The notes below the pieces were generated by a model, which was given only the letters and a program-made list of their open reading frames with translations, made no database searches and was not told the DNA's origin. From Caecitellus pseudoparvulus (taxonomy: Eukaryota; Bigyra: Bicosoecida): a stretch of DNA of 64,000 nucleotides. Below, in pieces: positions 32,222-43,000 of the stretch. The stretch spans positions 768,682 through 832,681 of the forward strand of contig CBFFRQ010000032.1 of assembly GCA_965644315.1 (NCBI GenBank), read 5' to 3'. Each line of letters starts with the position of its first letter. The stretch's first letter is position 1. Made by a program: the position numbers and the translations under genes.

Positions 32222-34068
32222 TCACTCCTCCCCTGCCTCGTGCAGGTACATGGTGCTGCCCATGCCCGCAAGACTGCGCATGGAAGATCGCTCGCTGGCG
32301 TGCAGAGCTGCCTCCTGCCGAGTGTCTGGCCTGGGCGGCATGTCGCCCTCGGCGCCCACTGCAGCTGCTGCCTGCTTGCCCTCTGCCTCCTCGTCGAATT
32401 TGCCGCCCTCCTTGGACTCCGCCGCACCGCCCAAGTCGCCTGGACTGCCTGTTCCCTCGAATGATTCCGCAGCAGTGGACGGCCGGGCAACGGTAGCGCG
32501 CCCTCCTCCCAGAGCTTCCAGCTCCGCTGCCTCGATTTGAGCAGCCGTGACGCCCAGTGCAGTCAGCAGCGCTGCGAGCTGCTCTCGCTCCCGGTGCAGG
32601 CGCGCCAACACCGCCCTGTTCTGCACCAGCTTTTTCTGTGCCAGCGCAAGGTGCATCTCCAACTGTTCATCTTGAACAACCTCGTTGGCAATGGGTTTGT
32701 TCTCGATGAGGCGCGTCGCATTGCCGAAGCGCAGCGTGCTCAGGCTCTCGCTGGCATTCCACTCAGAGGGGGACAGCGTGATGACGAGGGCAGTCCTGGA
32801 GTTCCCTCCCAGTGACGTGCACAGCAGACGAGTCAACTTCGAGTCTCGGTATGGCACGTGGGATGCAGTCTTGCTGGAGAGGGCGCGAATGACGCGGCCC
32901 AGAGTAAGCAGGGAAGCGTTGATGTGCCCCGCCTCCACCAGCTGCTCCCCCTCCACCTTGGTCTTGAAGGCGTTCTCACTGCCTGCCAAGTCACAGATGT
33001 ACAACTGGGAAAAACGGATGGTCTGCGTGTCTGGGTTCTGCCGTGCGATGGACACGATGAGCACTGCGTGCGAGCGGGAACTCTCCCGGTTCATTCGCGT
33101 CTCCGCCACCCGCCGGTTGGCAGCGCCCCGGTCCACCACTTCCATGGCCTCTGTCAAGCTGCGCACAGGTACCCTGCCATGGGGAGCACCAAGCCAGGCT
33201 CTGTGTGTGCTGCTGCACGGCCAGTGGGCGGTCGCGAGAAGCGCACGCACTCGGTGGCACCAGTGATAAAAATGCCCCTGTCCTTGTCTTCGTACATGTC
33301 GAGACTACCTGTTGTGGGCATGATGAGGTCGTACACCACCTCCTTGTAGATCTCAACGTAGCTCTGCGAAGGTGGCCAGGGCAGTGTCAGCTCCAGCTCT
33401 CTCGAGTGGACATGGCACCCACCGCACCAGCCGTAGGTCAAAGCGGGCCTTGCTGGACAACAGGGCAGCAAACAGGTCTTCAAACATGCGCGGCACGAGG
33501 CCCTTGTGCTGGGCAGAGTTCGTGCGGCCTGTGATGGTGTGTGTCTTGCCGCTGCCTGCAGTGGAGGATGGAGCAGCGCGTCGAGTGTTGCGACCGAACG
33601 TGGGAGCCTTGTGACAGCAGTGAAGCAGACAGGCAAGTGGCACCACTTGCCTGTCTGCCCATACGCAAGGATGCAAGAGTTGATACCATCCAGCGCCCCT
33701 GCAACGGGAGGGCAGGTAGCCGGCGTGGTGAGCCAGACACGCCAGGAGTGCCTCGCTAGGCCGCACCTGACACCATGGGTGCTGCGACCTGTTCATACAC
33801 TTCTTCTTGAGTACTATGCATGGGGAAGACCTGGTCAAACTGAAACGTGCTCCGCTTGCCTTCCGCCTGTACGTGTGCCGGCAACGAGCGTCTCATCCAA
33901 AGCCTGCGGGATTTGTCGCGTGCAGCATCTCACATCCACCCGCAATTGCTCTGTTCCCAGGACTTCCACAGCCACGGCAGGTCCCCTCTCCATCTCCACT
34001 GCATTCAGAGGGCGAACTCGGGCAACCACCTTGACCGACTCTCCTTCCCCTCCATACAAGTCTGCCAT
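32222..34068 (-). CDS. short N-terminal-motor kinesin
   Basis: Exons 33934-34068, 33767-33866, 33651-33698, 33428-33555, 33251-33363 and 32222-33173 give 491 residues. The motor is complete: VKVVARVRPLN at the start, P-loop GQTGSGKTHTITG at residues 92-104, SYVEIYKEVVYDL, switch I NRESSRSHAVL near 204, switch II DLAGSE near 234, HVPYRDSKLTRLL and ALVITLSPS. It is an ATP-driven microtubule motor. The motor is followed only by a short coiled coil (about residues 350-400) and a disordered tail, so it is much shorter than conventional kinesin-1. Intron 3 (33556-33650) uses a GC donor (AG/GCAAGT) and splits the P-loop codon; a perfect 16-bp inverted repeat covers that donor. The start at 34068 is the first ATG in frame. 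Confidence 0.92.
33625..33658. repeat. perfect 16-bp inverted repeat across the GC donor of kinesin intron 3
   Basis: On the plus strand the left arm GCAGACAGGCAAGTGG (33625-33640) and its exact reverse complement (33643-33658) flank a 2-nt centre. On the coding (minus) strand the first arm contains the last exon bases and the GC-type donor, so the RNA could fold into a 15-bp hairpin that buries the 5' splice site. The 33651/33650 exon-intron border falls inside the outer arm. Confidence 0.85.
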
Positions 34069-34558
34069 TGTGCTGAGAGCTGTTGCTGCTGGAGCTTGCT
34101 CGGCAGCTTCCCTGGCCACAATCGACTCGGCGAGGACGGCGACGCAACTTTCAACTCAGCAAAGGCCTACAGTGGGAAAGGGGCGGGCATTTGGTTTGGG
34201 TCATGCCACTGCAGCTGCAGCCACGTTGGGAGTGGTTCGAGGAAAAGTTGCGACTGAGTCGGACTGAAGATGAGGCACAGCCGAGTTCAGGCTTCGAAGG
34301 ACATGCAGGCGCACAGTGGTTCCAAAAAACTCACATCCATGCTGTACATGCGACCAAATGCCACCAAACTCCTTTCCTGTGCAACTTTGCCTTTGCTCGG
34401 CTCACCAGGCGCAACTTGCCGCAGGGCCACTCGACTGCGCGCAGCAGCGTTACACCAGTGCTGCCGTGACGTTGAACGGGCCTCCCCCTTGCCGGACGGC
34501 GAGCTGGCCAGCCCAAGGGCGAGTGCTGGAGTAAGACAAACGACAGCAGGCAGACGTC
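34069..34558. promoter_or_regulatory. bidirectional intergenic region, kinesin / channel gene
   Basis: About 490 bp separate the divergent start codons of the kinesin and the OSCA/TMEM63-like gene. It should contain both promoters and 5' UTRs. Open frames here are shadows without domain similarity. I see no strong motif. Confidence 0.4.
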
Positions 34559-37500
34559 ATGCAGGCAAACCCCATGAACCGTGAGTGGACGGCGCCCAGT
34601 CCCAGCCGAGGTGCAGCGGAGCAAGCTCGTGCCACGCCAACCTCACTGAGCCCTGCGCCTGAACCCACCGCAGCCATGGCGGGGCACAGCCGAGCAGAGA
34701 GTGTGGAGCCCGTGGACTTTGCAGTGCTGCAGCAGGCCTCGGCGGCCGGCTCTCGCGGCAGAGTCTGGCAGCGGCAGGCTGCCATGGACATGCTGCGAGG
34801 AAACGGTGGCAACAACTCGTTCGACGTGTCGGCGAGCTACCTTGGCCGCACAAAGGCCATTAGCAAGCCTGTAGACGTAGCCACCACTGCCATTCTGGCC
34901 AAGCGACTGCTTGCACGTCATCGCAGCAAGAAGGCGATGCGAGAGGGCGGAGACTCGAAGGGGACGCCAGGGGTCGCTGGCGGCGAGGGTGAGGATGAAA
35001 GTGGGTGGGACGAAGAGGAAGGGCAGTACAGCAGCGGGGAGTCCGAGGACTACAGCGAGGAAGAGGAGGAAGAGCTGGAGCTGGAGAGTGGCGACGAGTT
35101 CGAAGATGACGACGGGGGTGTGTGGGTGTACTCTGCCCGGGAGGATGCGTGGACATTGGCGAACGAGGAGGACGAGGAGGAAGAGTACGAGCTGGACAGT
35201 GACTATGAGGGTGCAGAGGAGTATGGCTTGGACTTTGGACAGGCACATGACGTGGAGGCGCCCCCTACCGCCACACACAGCGCCGGACCCGCCGTGAGGG
35301 CGCCCATCCCACCTGACAGCAAGGTGGTTGCCAACCCTGTCGCGCCCCAAGTGCACCCTCGGCAGCCGCCCCCACCTCCCAATGTCAACATGTATGTGCC
35401 GGCAGGCACAGCAGAGGGGCACTACCTCCCTCCTCAGTACTTCATGGCGTACCAGCAGCGGGCGGTCATGGACCTGGTCAGCAGCAGTGCGCGAGCCAGA
35501 GAGCAAACCATGCAGGCAGTGCGGGCCCAAGCCTCCCAATCGCGTCGAGCGCCAGGCATACCAGCATTCACTCGCCAGGGCACGCTGGACACTGGCGCCA
35601 GTGCTGACGTGGATGTGGCCCATGCCGACGCGGCCAAGGTGCACCCGCGTGTGGATGTGCAAGGAGTGCCACGCAAGTTCCCTGTGTGCGGCACTCCCAC
35701 GGGGCGGCATTGCTTCCGGTACGTCGATGAGTGGTTCTGCTGCGCGGTGTGCGGGGACACGACCTCTGTGTCGTACCTTGCCGAGTTTGGGCCCGGCATT
35801 TCCCTGTACTTCAAGTACATCAAGTGGCTGGCGTGGGTGTTCGGGCTGCTGTCCCTCGTGCACCTGCCTGCGATGGTGCTGAATGCCATTGGGCCAGGGG
35901 CCACCCTGGGCACTGCAGTGGGTGACTTGGGGGTGCACTCCCTCACCCTGGGCAACCTGGGAGACGCCCGCAACGTCACTGAAATCTTCCTGCCCCTCAC
36001 CACGTGTGGCGACAGGCAGTGCTCCCTGTCAAAGGAAGACGTCGCAGTGCTGTACTCACTGTGTGGCCTGCTGGGCACAGTGTTGATGCTGGTTGCATAC
36101 ATGTGGCTGCGTTTCTTCGAGGCGCGGGAGCAGCCCCTTGTGGACGAGGACTACATCACAGTGGATGACTACGCGGTGGCGGTGCGCCCCCTGCCAGCCA
36201 CCGCCGACGATGTCTCCTTGCGCAAGCACTTTGAGAAAGTCACAGGGCATCACGTGGTGGAAGTGAACGTTGCCCGAGACGAAAGTAAGTTGGTGCGCCT
36301 GGCTGAGCAGCGAGGCGCCAATATCCGCAAGCTGGTGGAGGTCGAGGAGGAGCTGCTGGAGGCATCTGCCTCTGGCAATCGCAAGGCTTTCCGGGCGCTG
36401 CAGGGCCGCAAGGCAAAGATTCTCAGCCTCATTAGCAAGGTTGACAAGGCCATCGGAAGCGAGCGGGAGCGGCACATTGGCGTGCTGGCCCAAGTTGCAC
36501 GGTCTGGCAGCCCGGCTCTGCTGAAGAGCAAGTCTGGTCTGAAGGGGCGTTGGAGGGGGCGAGGCCGTGCTCTTGGTGCCTTCGTCGTCTTTGACACCGA
36601 AGCAGGGCGCGAGAAGGCACTGCAGCTGTACCGTGGCAGCAACCTCTGGTGCTTGCGCATTTGCCAGTCAGAGAAGCTGCGCTACCGCCCAGCCCTGCGC
36701 ATTGCCCAGGACGGGAAGAAGACGGACCTTGGCGGCTCGAGTGAGGCTTGTGCGTGCTGCTGGAAAACCTCATCAGGTCGCATGCCCATCAGAGTCGTGC
36801 CAGCCCCTGACCCCTCCAGCATCAAGTGGAAAAACCTCGGCGCCAACGCGTGGAACAGGGGCGCGCGCCGCTGCTGCACCACCCTCTTTGCCCTGTTCGC
36901 CATCGCGCTGTCCTTTGGCTTGCTCGTGTGGGCTTCCTACCGCCAGCAGCAAGTGAGGGAGACAGGCGGCGAGGCGGTCTGTCCCGAAGACCGGCGCGTC
37001 ACCCTGCAGGACGTGCAGGGCAACGATGAACTGCTGCATTGCTACTGCTCCGGGCTGGGAGCGCGGGACCTTGTGCAGGATTCAAACTGCCGCGGTTGGG
37101 TGAGGGAGCGGTCGCTGGCCACTGCAGTGCAGGCCATCTCGTCAGCCAGCGTCGTGGCGGTGAACTTGGCCCTCGCCACCATCATGAAGCGCCTGACTCA
37201 ATTCGAGAAGCACCACAGCATGGATTCGCAGTCCATGTCGCTGTCCATTCGCCTGTTCTTCTCGCAGTTCATCAACACTGCGCTGGTCACAGTGTTCGTC
37301 AATGCGGACTGGACCCTCATCGGTGTACCCGTCGCCCCCATCTCCCAGCAGTACGATGACTTCTCCTCTGCTTGGTACGCCACGGTGGGGGCTGGCATTG
37401 TGCTCACCATGCTGCTGAACATCATCTCGCCACATGCGTTCCCGCTCGCGCGCTGGGCGCAGCGCAGGTGCATGACGCGCGTCGCGCTAGGGGAGCCTTT

Positions 37501-38608
37501 CTGCTACTGCCCCTCCGTTATCATGCGGTTGTGCTGCTTGTGCTGCTGCCCTCGGTGGTGCTGTGATGTGGTGAAGGAGATCCCGCACTCCACTGTGCGC
37601 TCGCGCCAGCGCCACTACTGCTGCGCTCGACTGTGTGCGCCCTGCATGCCCAAGCACCAAGACAAGCTGACCAAGCTCTTCACGGGGCCCGAGTTCCGCC
37701 TGTCTGTACGGTATGCCCAGCTTACAAACACCATCTTCGTGTGCCTGACCTTCGCCGCAGGCATGCCCATCCTTCTCCCCATCGGCTGCGCTTCGTTCAT
37801 TGTGTCATTCTACGTCGACAAGTACCTCTTCCTGCGCTTCTACCGCATTCCCCCGCACTACGACTCACGCATGGGCATGACCATGTCTGGCCTCTTTCCT
37901 TACGCCATCCTCCTGCACGTCGGCTGTGCTGCGTGGATGTACTCAAACAAAGCCATCTTCTCAAGTGCAGAGTACGTCCTGCAGCAAGTGCAAGACGGCG
38001 CTTTGTCTGCTGGTGGCGCCCTGGAGACTGCCACCCTGACGTACTCGGAGCGCCTGTCCCAACTGCACGTCATCCCCTTCATCGTCTTGTTCTTCGGCAT
38101 TTCCATTTTCCTTGTGGCTGTCAATGCCCTCGAGCAGGTGTCCTCGGCAGCAGGCAGGTGCCTGTCCATCATGACCTGTGGCTACTGCCAGGCCCACGCC
38201 GACTTTATGAGCCAGCTGGCGAAGAACAAGACCCCCCTGACGTTCACGCAGGCAACTGCCCCTGGCCCGAACAACACCCCCCCTAAGATGATTGGGACTG
38301 CCTCCTACAACATCCTCATGCAACCTCACTGCCAGGAAGCCTTTGCTCTCTCCACCGCCTTCGTGAGGGACAAGAAAGCCTTCAAGAACGTCGCAGACAT
38401 CGTGTTCGACGCCCTGCCCACGGAGGAGCGCCTGCGGGCTGAGCGGCAAGCCATCAAGGCGAAGGTGAAAGAAGGCCGCAAACAAAAGCAGCGCGATGTC
38501 ACGAAACAGCTCCGGGCGCAGAAACGCGCAGACAAGCGGGACCGTGCTGTGGCAGCCAAGATGGCGCACACAGCTGCGCTGAAGAAGTCGAAAGGGCGAA
38601 GGCGCTGA
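34559..38608 (+). CDS. OSCA/TMEM63 (CSC1)-like mechanosensitive cation channel
   Basis: A single exon of 1,349 codons. The N-terminal 350 residues are cytosolic and disordered, with a very acidic block near residues 145-230. A Cys-rich lead (CFRYVDEWFCCAVCGD) precedes the first membrane segments (ISLYFKYIKWLAWVFGLLSL, VLYSLCGLLGTVLMLVAYMWL). A long cytosolic loop follows, with a ferredoxin-like fold (YAVAVRPLPATADDVSLRKHF, GAFVVFDTEAGREKAL) and then APDPSSIKWKNLG near residue 750. The A-[PE]-[DE]-P-x-x-I-x-W-x-N-L pattern is the hallmark of the OSCA/TMEM63 (DUF221) family. About eight further membrane segments follow, and the Lys/Arg-rich C-terminus is cytosolic. Family members are osmo- and stretch-gated cation channels. 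The large size and acidic N-terminus are unusual compared with plant OSCA proteins of about 770 residues. No intron is needed. Confidence 0.8.
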   Translation: MQANPMNREWTAPSPSRGAAEQARATPTSLSPAPEPTAAMAGHSRAESVEPVDFAVLQQASAAGSRGRVWQRQAAMDMLRGNGGNNSFDVSASYLGRTKAISKPVDVATTAILAKRLLARHRSKKAMREGGDSKGTPGVAGGEGEDESGWDEEEGQYSSGESEDYSEEEEEELELESGDEFEDDDGGVWVYSAREDAWTLANEEDEEEEYELDSDYEGAEEYGLDFGQAHDVEAPPTATHSAGPAVRAPIPPDSKVVANPVAPQVHPRQPPPPPNVNMYVPAGTAEGHYLPPQYFMAYQQRAVMDLVSSSARAREQTMQAVRAQASQSRRAPGIPAFTRQGTLDTGASADVDVAHADAAKVHPRVDVQGVPRKFPVCGTPTGRHCFRYVDEWFCCAVCGDTTSVSYLAEFGPGISLYFKYIKWLAWVFGLLSLVHLPAMVLNAIGPGATLGTAVGDLGVHSLTLGNLGDARNVTEIFLPLTTCGDRQCSLSKEDVAVLYSLCGLLGTVLMLVAYMWLRFFEAREQPLVDEDYITVDDYAVAVRPLPATADDVSLRKHFEKVTGHHVVEVNVARDESKLVRLAEQRGANIRKLVEVEEELLEASASGNRKAFRALQGRKAKILSLISKVDKAIGSERERHIGVLAQVARSGSPALLKSKSGLKGRWRGRGRALGAFVVFDTEAGREKALQLYRGSNLWCLRICQSEKLRYRPALRIAQDGKKTDLGGSSEACACCWKTSSGRMPIRVVPAPDPSSIKWKNLGANAWNRGARRCCTTLFALFAIALSFGLLVWASYRQQQVRETGGEAVCPEDRRVTLQDVQGNDELLHCYCSGLGARDLVQDSNCRGWVRERSLATAVQAISSASVVAVNLALATIMKRLTQFEKHHSMDSQSMSLSIRLFFSQFINTALVTVFVNADWTLIGVPVAPISQQYDDFSSAWYATVGAGIVLTMLLNIISPHAFPLARWAQRRCMTRVALGEPFCYCPSVIMRLCCLCCCPRWCCDVVKEIPHSTVRSRQRHYCCARLCAPCMPKHQDKLTKLFTGPEFRLSVRYAQLTNTIFVCLTFAAGMPILLPIGCASFIVSFYVDKYLFLRFYRIPPHYDSRMGMTMSGLFPYAILLHVGCAAWMYSNKAIFSSAEYVLQQVQDGALSAGGALETATLTYSERLSQLHVIPFIVLFFGISIFLVAVNALEQVSSAAGRCLSIMTCGYCQAHADFMSQLAKNKTPLTFTQATAPGPNNTPPKMIGTASYNILMQPHCQEAFALSTAFVRDKKAFKNVADIVFDALPTEERLRAERQAIKAKVKEGRKQKQRDVTKQLRAQKRADKRDRAVAAKMAHTAALKKSKGRRR

Positions 38609-38657
38609 GGGGGCGTGAAGGGAACCACTTGATACTGAAAGTTGCAGTGTTTTCCTT

Positions 38658-39630
38658 CTATGAATGCAGTGTTTCGTGCTCTGACGGCAGCGCGGGCGAG
38701 TCCAGCCGCCCCAAGCACACGATGTCACGACCCACCTTGAACGTCGTCAGGCCTCGGGAAGCAGGTGAAGCTGCGGGGGGACCTACGGGAACAAGGCCCA
38801 AAAAGTGACTGGATGGAAGTGGCTTGCCTTGTGCTGGCCACTTGCTCGCAAGGGGGGACGATGGAGCCCGAATGCCGCCAACAAAGACAGGTGCAACAGT
38901 GACGGCCACCAACTGCACGAGCTGTGGCTGAAGCGCAGCCTGCTGCAGCAAGCTTGTGATAAGACCAGCCCCACCTTCCACCATGATTGACCAAAGCCCC
39001 AATGCACGCAACGAGTCCCAGATGCTCGCAAATTGCGCGTGTCCATCCTCGTCCATGCGCACGCCGACACAGGTTGCCCCTGCAGCCACCAACGCGCGCG
39101 CCCGGGCTTGTGAGGCGCCATCCACGTCCTTACCATGCAGCACAACGACCTGACGTCCTGCTTCCCTGGCGATACGCAGCAGACGTGCCGTTGGGGGCAG
39201 GCGAAGGTCGCGGTCAAGCACCACTGGCACTGGGCTCGGACCTGGCACCAGTCTACAGGTCAAGCTGGGGTCATCTGCAAGTGCCGTGCCAATGCCGATA
39301 AGAATAGCATCATGCATCGCACGCATTCCATGTGTCACCTTTAGTGATTCGTCACAGGACAGTGCGATCATCTTCCCTGCGTGGTTGGGAACCGCGAGGC
39401 TGGCTCGCTCGCGTGGCGTTTCGGTTGCGAAACGCCAGCAGCTCCAAGTGCCGACAGCGCAGCCACACACCAGCCTCGTCGCTGATAGAGCCATCCAGGG
39501 ACTGTGCATAGGTGAGTGTGACAAAGTGATCTGCCTTGGTTTCCTTGCACTTTGCCATGAGGGCAGAGAGTCTTCTCAATACATCTTGCCCGCCCTCGGC
39601 CTCATGAGACTTGGCACCCTCTGCAGCCAT
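38658..39630 (-). CDS. RIB7: 2,5-diamino-6-ribosylamino-pyrimidinone 5'-phosphate reductase (RIB7-like)
   Basis: Exons 39471-39630 and 38658-39376 give 292 residues. The 94-nt intron removes an in-frame insertion and joins SLDGSISDEAG to KMIALSCDESLKVTHGMRAMHD. The sequence VTLTYAQSLDGSIS, HGMRAMHDAILIGIGTALADDPSL, VVLDRDLRLP and SIMVEGGAGLI is diagnostic of the RibD C-terminal reductase fold. The stand-alone form without a deaminase domain, and its sequence details, fit fungal RIB7. In the fungal/archaeal riboflavin pathway this NADPH enzyme reduces the ribosyl side chain before deamination. An in-frame ATG at 39672 would add a short hydrophobic leader (MLCVAAWLCTCSST); I prefer 39630 but cannot exclude it. 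It is convergent with the channel gene, 49 bp apart. Confidence 0.88.
39414..39437. repeat. perfect 10-bp hairpin inside the RIB7-like intron
   Basis: TGGCGTTTCG at 39414-39423 and CGAAACGCCA at 39428-39437 are exact reverse complements around a GTTG loop. It lies wholly within the 94-nt intron (39377-39470), which is longer than the typical 70 nt here. In the transcript it would form a compact stem-loop. Confidence 0.6.
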
Positions 39631-40001
39631 CGTGCTGCTGCAGGTGCACAACCACGCGGCCACACACAGCATGGGAGGAAAGAGAGCGATGCATTGACCA
39701 ATAGATCAAAGGAGGGAAGGCGCAATTTGGCATAAGCCGATCTGCAGCCGCCCACGGTCATCATTCACATGGACAGAAGCTGCGTGCAGCTGCACACAGC
39801 CAACAGCGAGGGTAGAGCCCCTGCTTGCACAGGAGCCCTTCAAGAGGCGCCTACTTAAAGGCGATTCCAGGCCAAAGGCGGCCTGTCGAGCAGGCCACTT
39901 TTGGCGGCACATCACCTGGCGCCCGAGAGCCCGTCAAGCACGGAAACTCGGGCGCCAGTGTGCAGGTCGAAGAGGGAGTCCGGGGGAGGAGCCGTACACG
40001 C
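39631..40001. other. intergenic: RIB7 promoter and giant-gene 3' flank
   Basis: About 370 bp between the RIB7-like start and the stop of the giant receptor gene. It should contain the reductase promoter and the 3' UTR of the giant gene. The only notable element is the inverted repeat at 39916-39958. No coding sequence is supported. Confidence 0.4.
39916..39958. terminator. 12-bp inverted repeat downstream of the giant gene (candidate 3' stem-loop)
   Basis: CTGGCGCCCGAG at 39916-39927 and CTCGGGCGCCAG at 39947-39958 are perfect reverse complements. The 19-nt spacer itself contains CCGT and ACGG able to extend pairing inwards. It begins 44 nt after the stop codon of the giant gene in its transcription direction, so it would sit in the 3' UTR. 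Whether it acts in 3' end formation, stability or not at all is unknown. Confidence 0.5.
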
Positions 40002-43000
40002 TCACTCTTCCTCCTCGTCACCCTCCGCGATGGTGTCTGGGCGAGAAGTCGCCGCGTCGGTTGCGACAGCATCGGCAACCTCAGCGTCCCACATCATGAA
40101 CCCTTCGGCGTCGAAGCCAGAGGGCATGTCGTACGTTGACTCGGCGGTGTCGTTGTTGTAGTACCACACAGAGCCTTCTGCGTTGCGCATGCGGGTCCAG
40201 GAGCCCCAGGTGGCGTCATCCTCCCCGCGCTCACTGGCCAGCAGCGCTACGGAGGCCCGGCGGGCCTTCTTCTTGGGGGTGGCTCCCGGGCTGCCAGCGG
40301 CGGCGGCGCCCGCCTTGGACTCGCTTGCGGCAGGGGAGGCGCCGGGAGACGCAAAGCTGCCGCTGCGAGCCAACATGGGGTTCTTGCGGTTCACGACCGC
40401 CTCCTTGGACAAGTGCTGCGGCTCCACGCTGGCATCCTTGGAAGCCTTGCTGGCAGCCACGGCAGCGGACACCTCCTCCACGCCAGCTGGGCCGTCCTCC
40501 TCGTCCACCTTGTTCAGGCCCAGTGCGCGCTGCAGGATGGAGCGGCGCTTGCCGTTCTTGCCGCGTGTGGAGGCAGAGGCACGGCGTGCCTCCTCCTGGG
40601 AGTCCTTGAGGGCCACTACCTCCATGCTGAGCTCAGCGAGGTTGGAGTCGATGTCCTTGGCTTGCTCCCGCACCATCTCCCACTGGGCCTTGCTTGGCAC
40701 GCCGTCTGACTTGAGGATCTCGTCCAGGCGGGCGCGCTCAGCCCGCATGGTGGCGCGCATGGCCATGGGGTTCATCTGCATGCCGCCGCCCTCCAGCTCC
40801 TCGTCCAGCATGGCGGCCGCCTTCAGCTGCTTGCCGCTGGGCTTGCCCTTCTTCCCGTCAGCCTTGGACTTGGAGGCGCACATGGTCTGGCAGTTGGTGC
40901 CGCCGAAGGTCGTGTACAGCTCGAAGCCGAAGACAGTGAAGAAGTAGATCAGGGATGCGAAGATGACCATCGCCACCAGCACCGTCAGCGCCTGGCGCTG
41001 CACCTGGTAGATGGGGCTGTTGTCGTCGCCGGTCTGGAACATGATACCGGACAGGGTCACGAAGCAGCCGCACGCCAGCAGCACTGCCTCCATGGTGTTG
41101 TAGTCGAAGAGGTAGTCCTGCTGCACAGAGCCCTTGGACTTCATGACGGCCTCCATGTTGCCGTTGCCTCGCATGCGGGCCTTCTGGCGGTCATTGGCGT
41201 TGCGCAGGGCAGTCTCGTAGGCAGCCTTGATGGCCTGGTGCTTCTTGTTGCCCTCCTTCACCTTGGACTGATGGTGCAGGATGATGCCACGGCGTTCGGC
41301 CATGGACATGAACGGGTTGTGGCGCACTTGCAGGGAGAAGCAGAAGAAGAGGACGAGGAAGGCCACTGCCATCTGGAACGACGGTGTGCGGCGGAACAGG
41401 AGGGCTGTCAGGGCAATGCAGAACTTGCGGAAGATGATGGCCAGGAGCCAGTACCACTTGCCGGGCTTGAAGTGGTAGTACAGCTTGTGGTACATGAGGC
41501 GGAAGGAGTGGTGGGGGTTGGTGGACTTGATGTCCCCGATACCCATCGCGCGCAGGAGCTGGTCGGTCTTGACCTTGTCTTTGTTGCGGCTCAAGTGCCA
41601 GTACACGAACACGGGGTACGCGATGGTGTACGCGGGCAGGGCAAAGAAGAGCGCCGGGTAGAAGAAGACGTTGTGCTCTGGAGAGTAGCACTCAATGAAG
41701 TCCACCTCCAGGTACAGCTTGCCGTCACTGGGGTCTGTAGGCTGGCAGTTGAACGCGTCAAAGGTCGTGCGGGTGAGCAGCAGGTACAGGTAGTACATCA
41801 TGAGCTGCCCCATGGCGACGAGGGTAGGAGTGTGCGTGCCACGATGCTTGGCAGCCTTGTGCATGATGCGGTCAAAGGCCGTCTTAACCAGGTAAATGAG
41901 CAGCAGCATGGCGCCCAGGAACAGGGGCAGGGACTCGATGACAAACCACTTCTGGGCGTACTTCACGTCAGGGATGGCACACTCGGGCGCAGTGATGTCC
42001 AGGTTGATCTGGAAAATGGACAGAATGCGGTACAGGTCCCGCAGGAACTGGGGCCACTCCACACGAGCGTTGGCGAACATGCCCAGCACCTGGAAGTAAT
42101 CCACACCGATGGAGATGAAGGCCAGGTGCACCTTGTATCGGTTCAGGACGTACCCGACGCAGCACAGGACAACAAGGCCCACGACGAAGAGCGTGATGAA
42201 CAGCCATGCCATGTCTGGGCAGGCCACACACAGACCAGCGACGCGGTAGAACCGCTCCGCACACTGCGAGCATCGCACGCCGGTGTACTCCGGGGCGCAC
42301 TCGTTTGCACCCAAGCAAGACTCCGCCGGCTCGCACGGGACGAGGTCGAAGCAGGTGGTGTTGTAAGGGTACGGGCGCTCGGAGCGGCCGCACTCGGGGT
42401 TGCCCATCTCGGCATCCAGACTGTACCAGCCTGGGATGGACTCAGGCTCGGAGAAGTCGGTGCAAATGGAGCCGCTGGAGGCTAGGCAGGCAGCCTGGCA
42501 CTCCGCACCCTGAGGGCACGGCAGGCACTCCTCACCCAGCTGGCCGTAGAAGCCGAACTGGCAATGGTACTGCACCTTGAAAACGGTGTCCACGCGGCCA
42601 GCTGCGATGTCGTCGGCGATGTACATGCCAGGCTCCAGACCCAAGCCCTCGCTCTCCTCTTCGTCCTGCAGAACACGCGGGAAGGCAGCTCGGGACAGCT
42701 CACGGCGCCCGTCCAGGTTGCTCACGTCCACATCCACGTCTGCGCCGGAATGCACCTCGGTCAGGGACATGGAGAGCACGCCCTCGCTCAAGACACGGAT
42801 GTTCAAATGCATGAAGCCGCCCTCTGTGGCGCCCAGCAAAGCTGCCACGCCCGCGGGGTGCAGCACTCGGCCGGCGCCATCAAGGGCTGTCACGTTGCTG
42901 TTGGCATCCAGCGTGCTCTGGATGAGCGCGGCGGCAGTTGGAGAACCGACGCCGGTGCCCTGGAAGGTCACAGAGCCCATGGCGGACACGTTCGGGAAAG

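Noticed and set aside
33625-33658. Inverted repeat as the terminal repeat of a transposon or introner element
   Set aside because: The two arms are only 2 nt apart and lie at one end of the intron, not at both ends, and no target-site duplication is seen.
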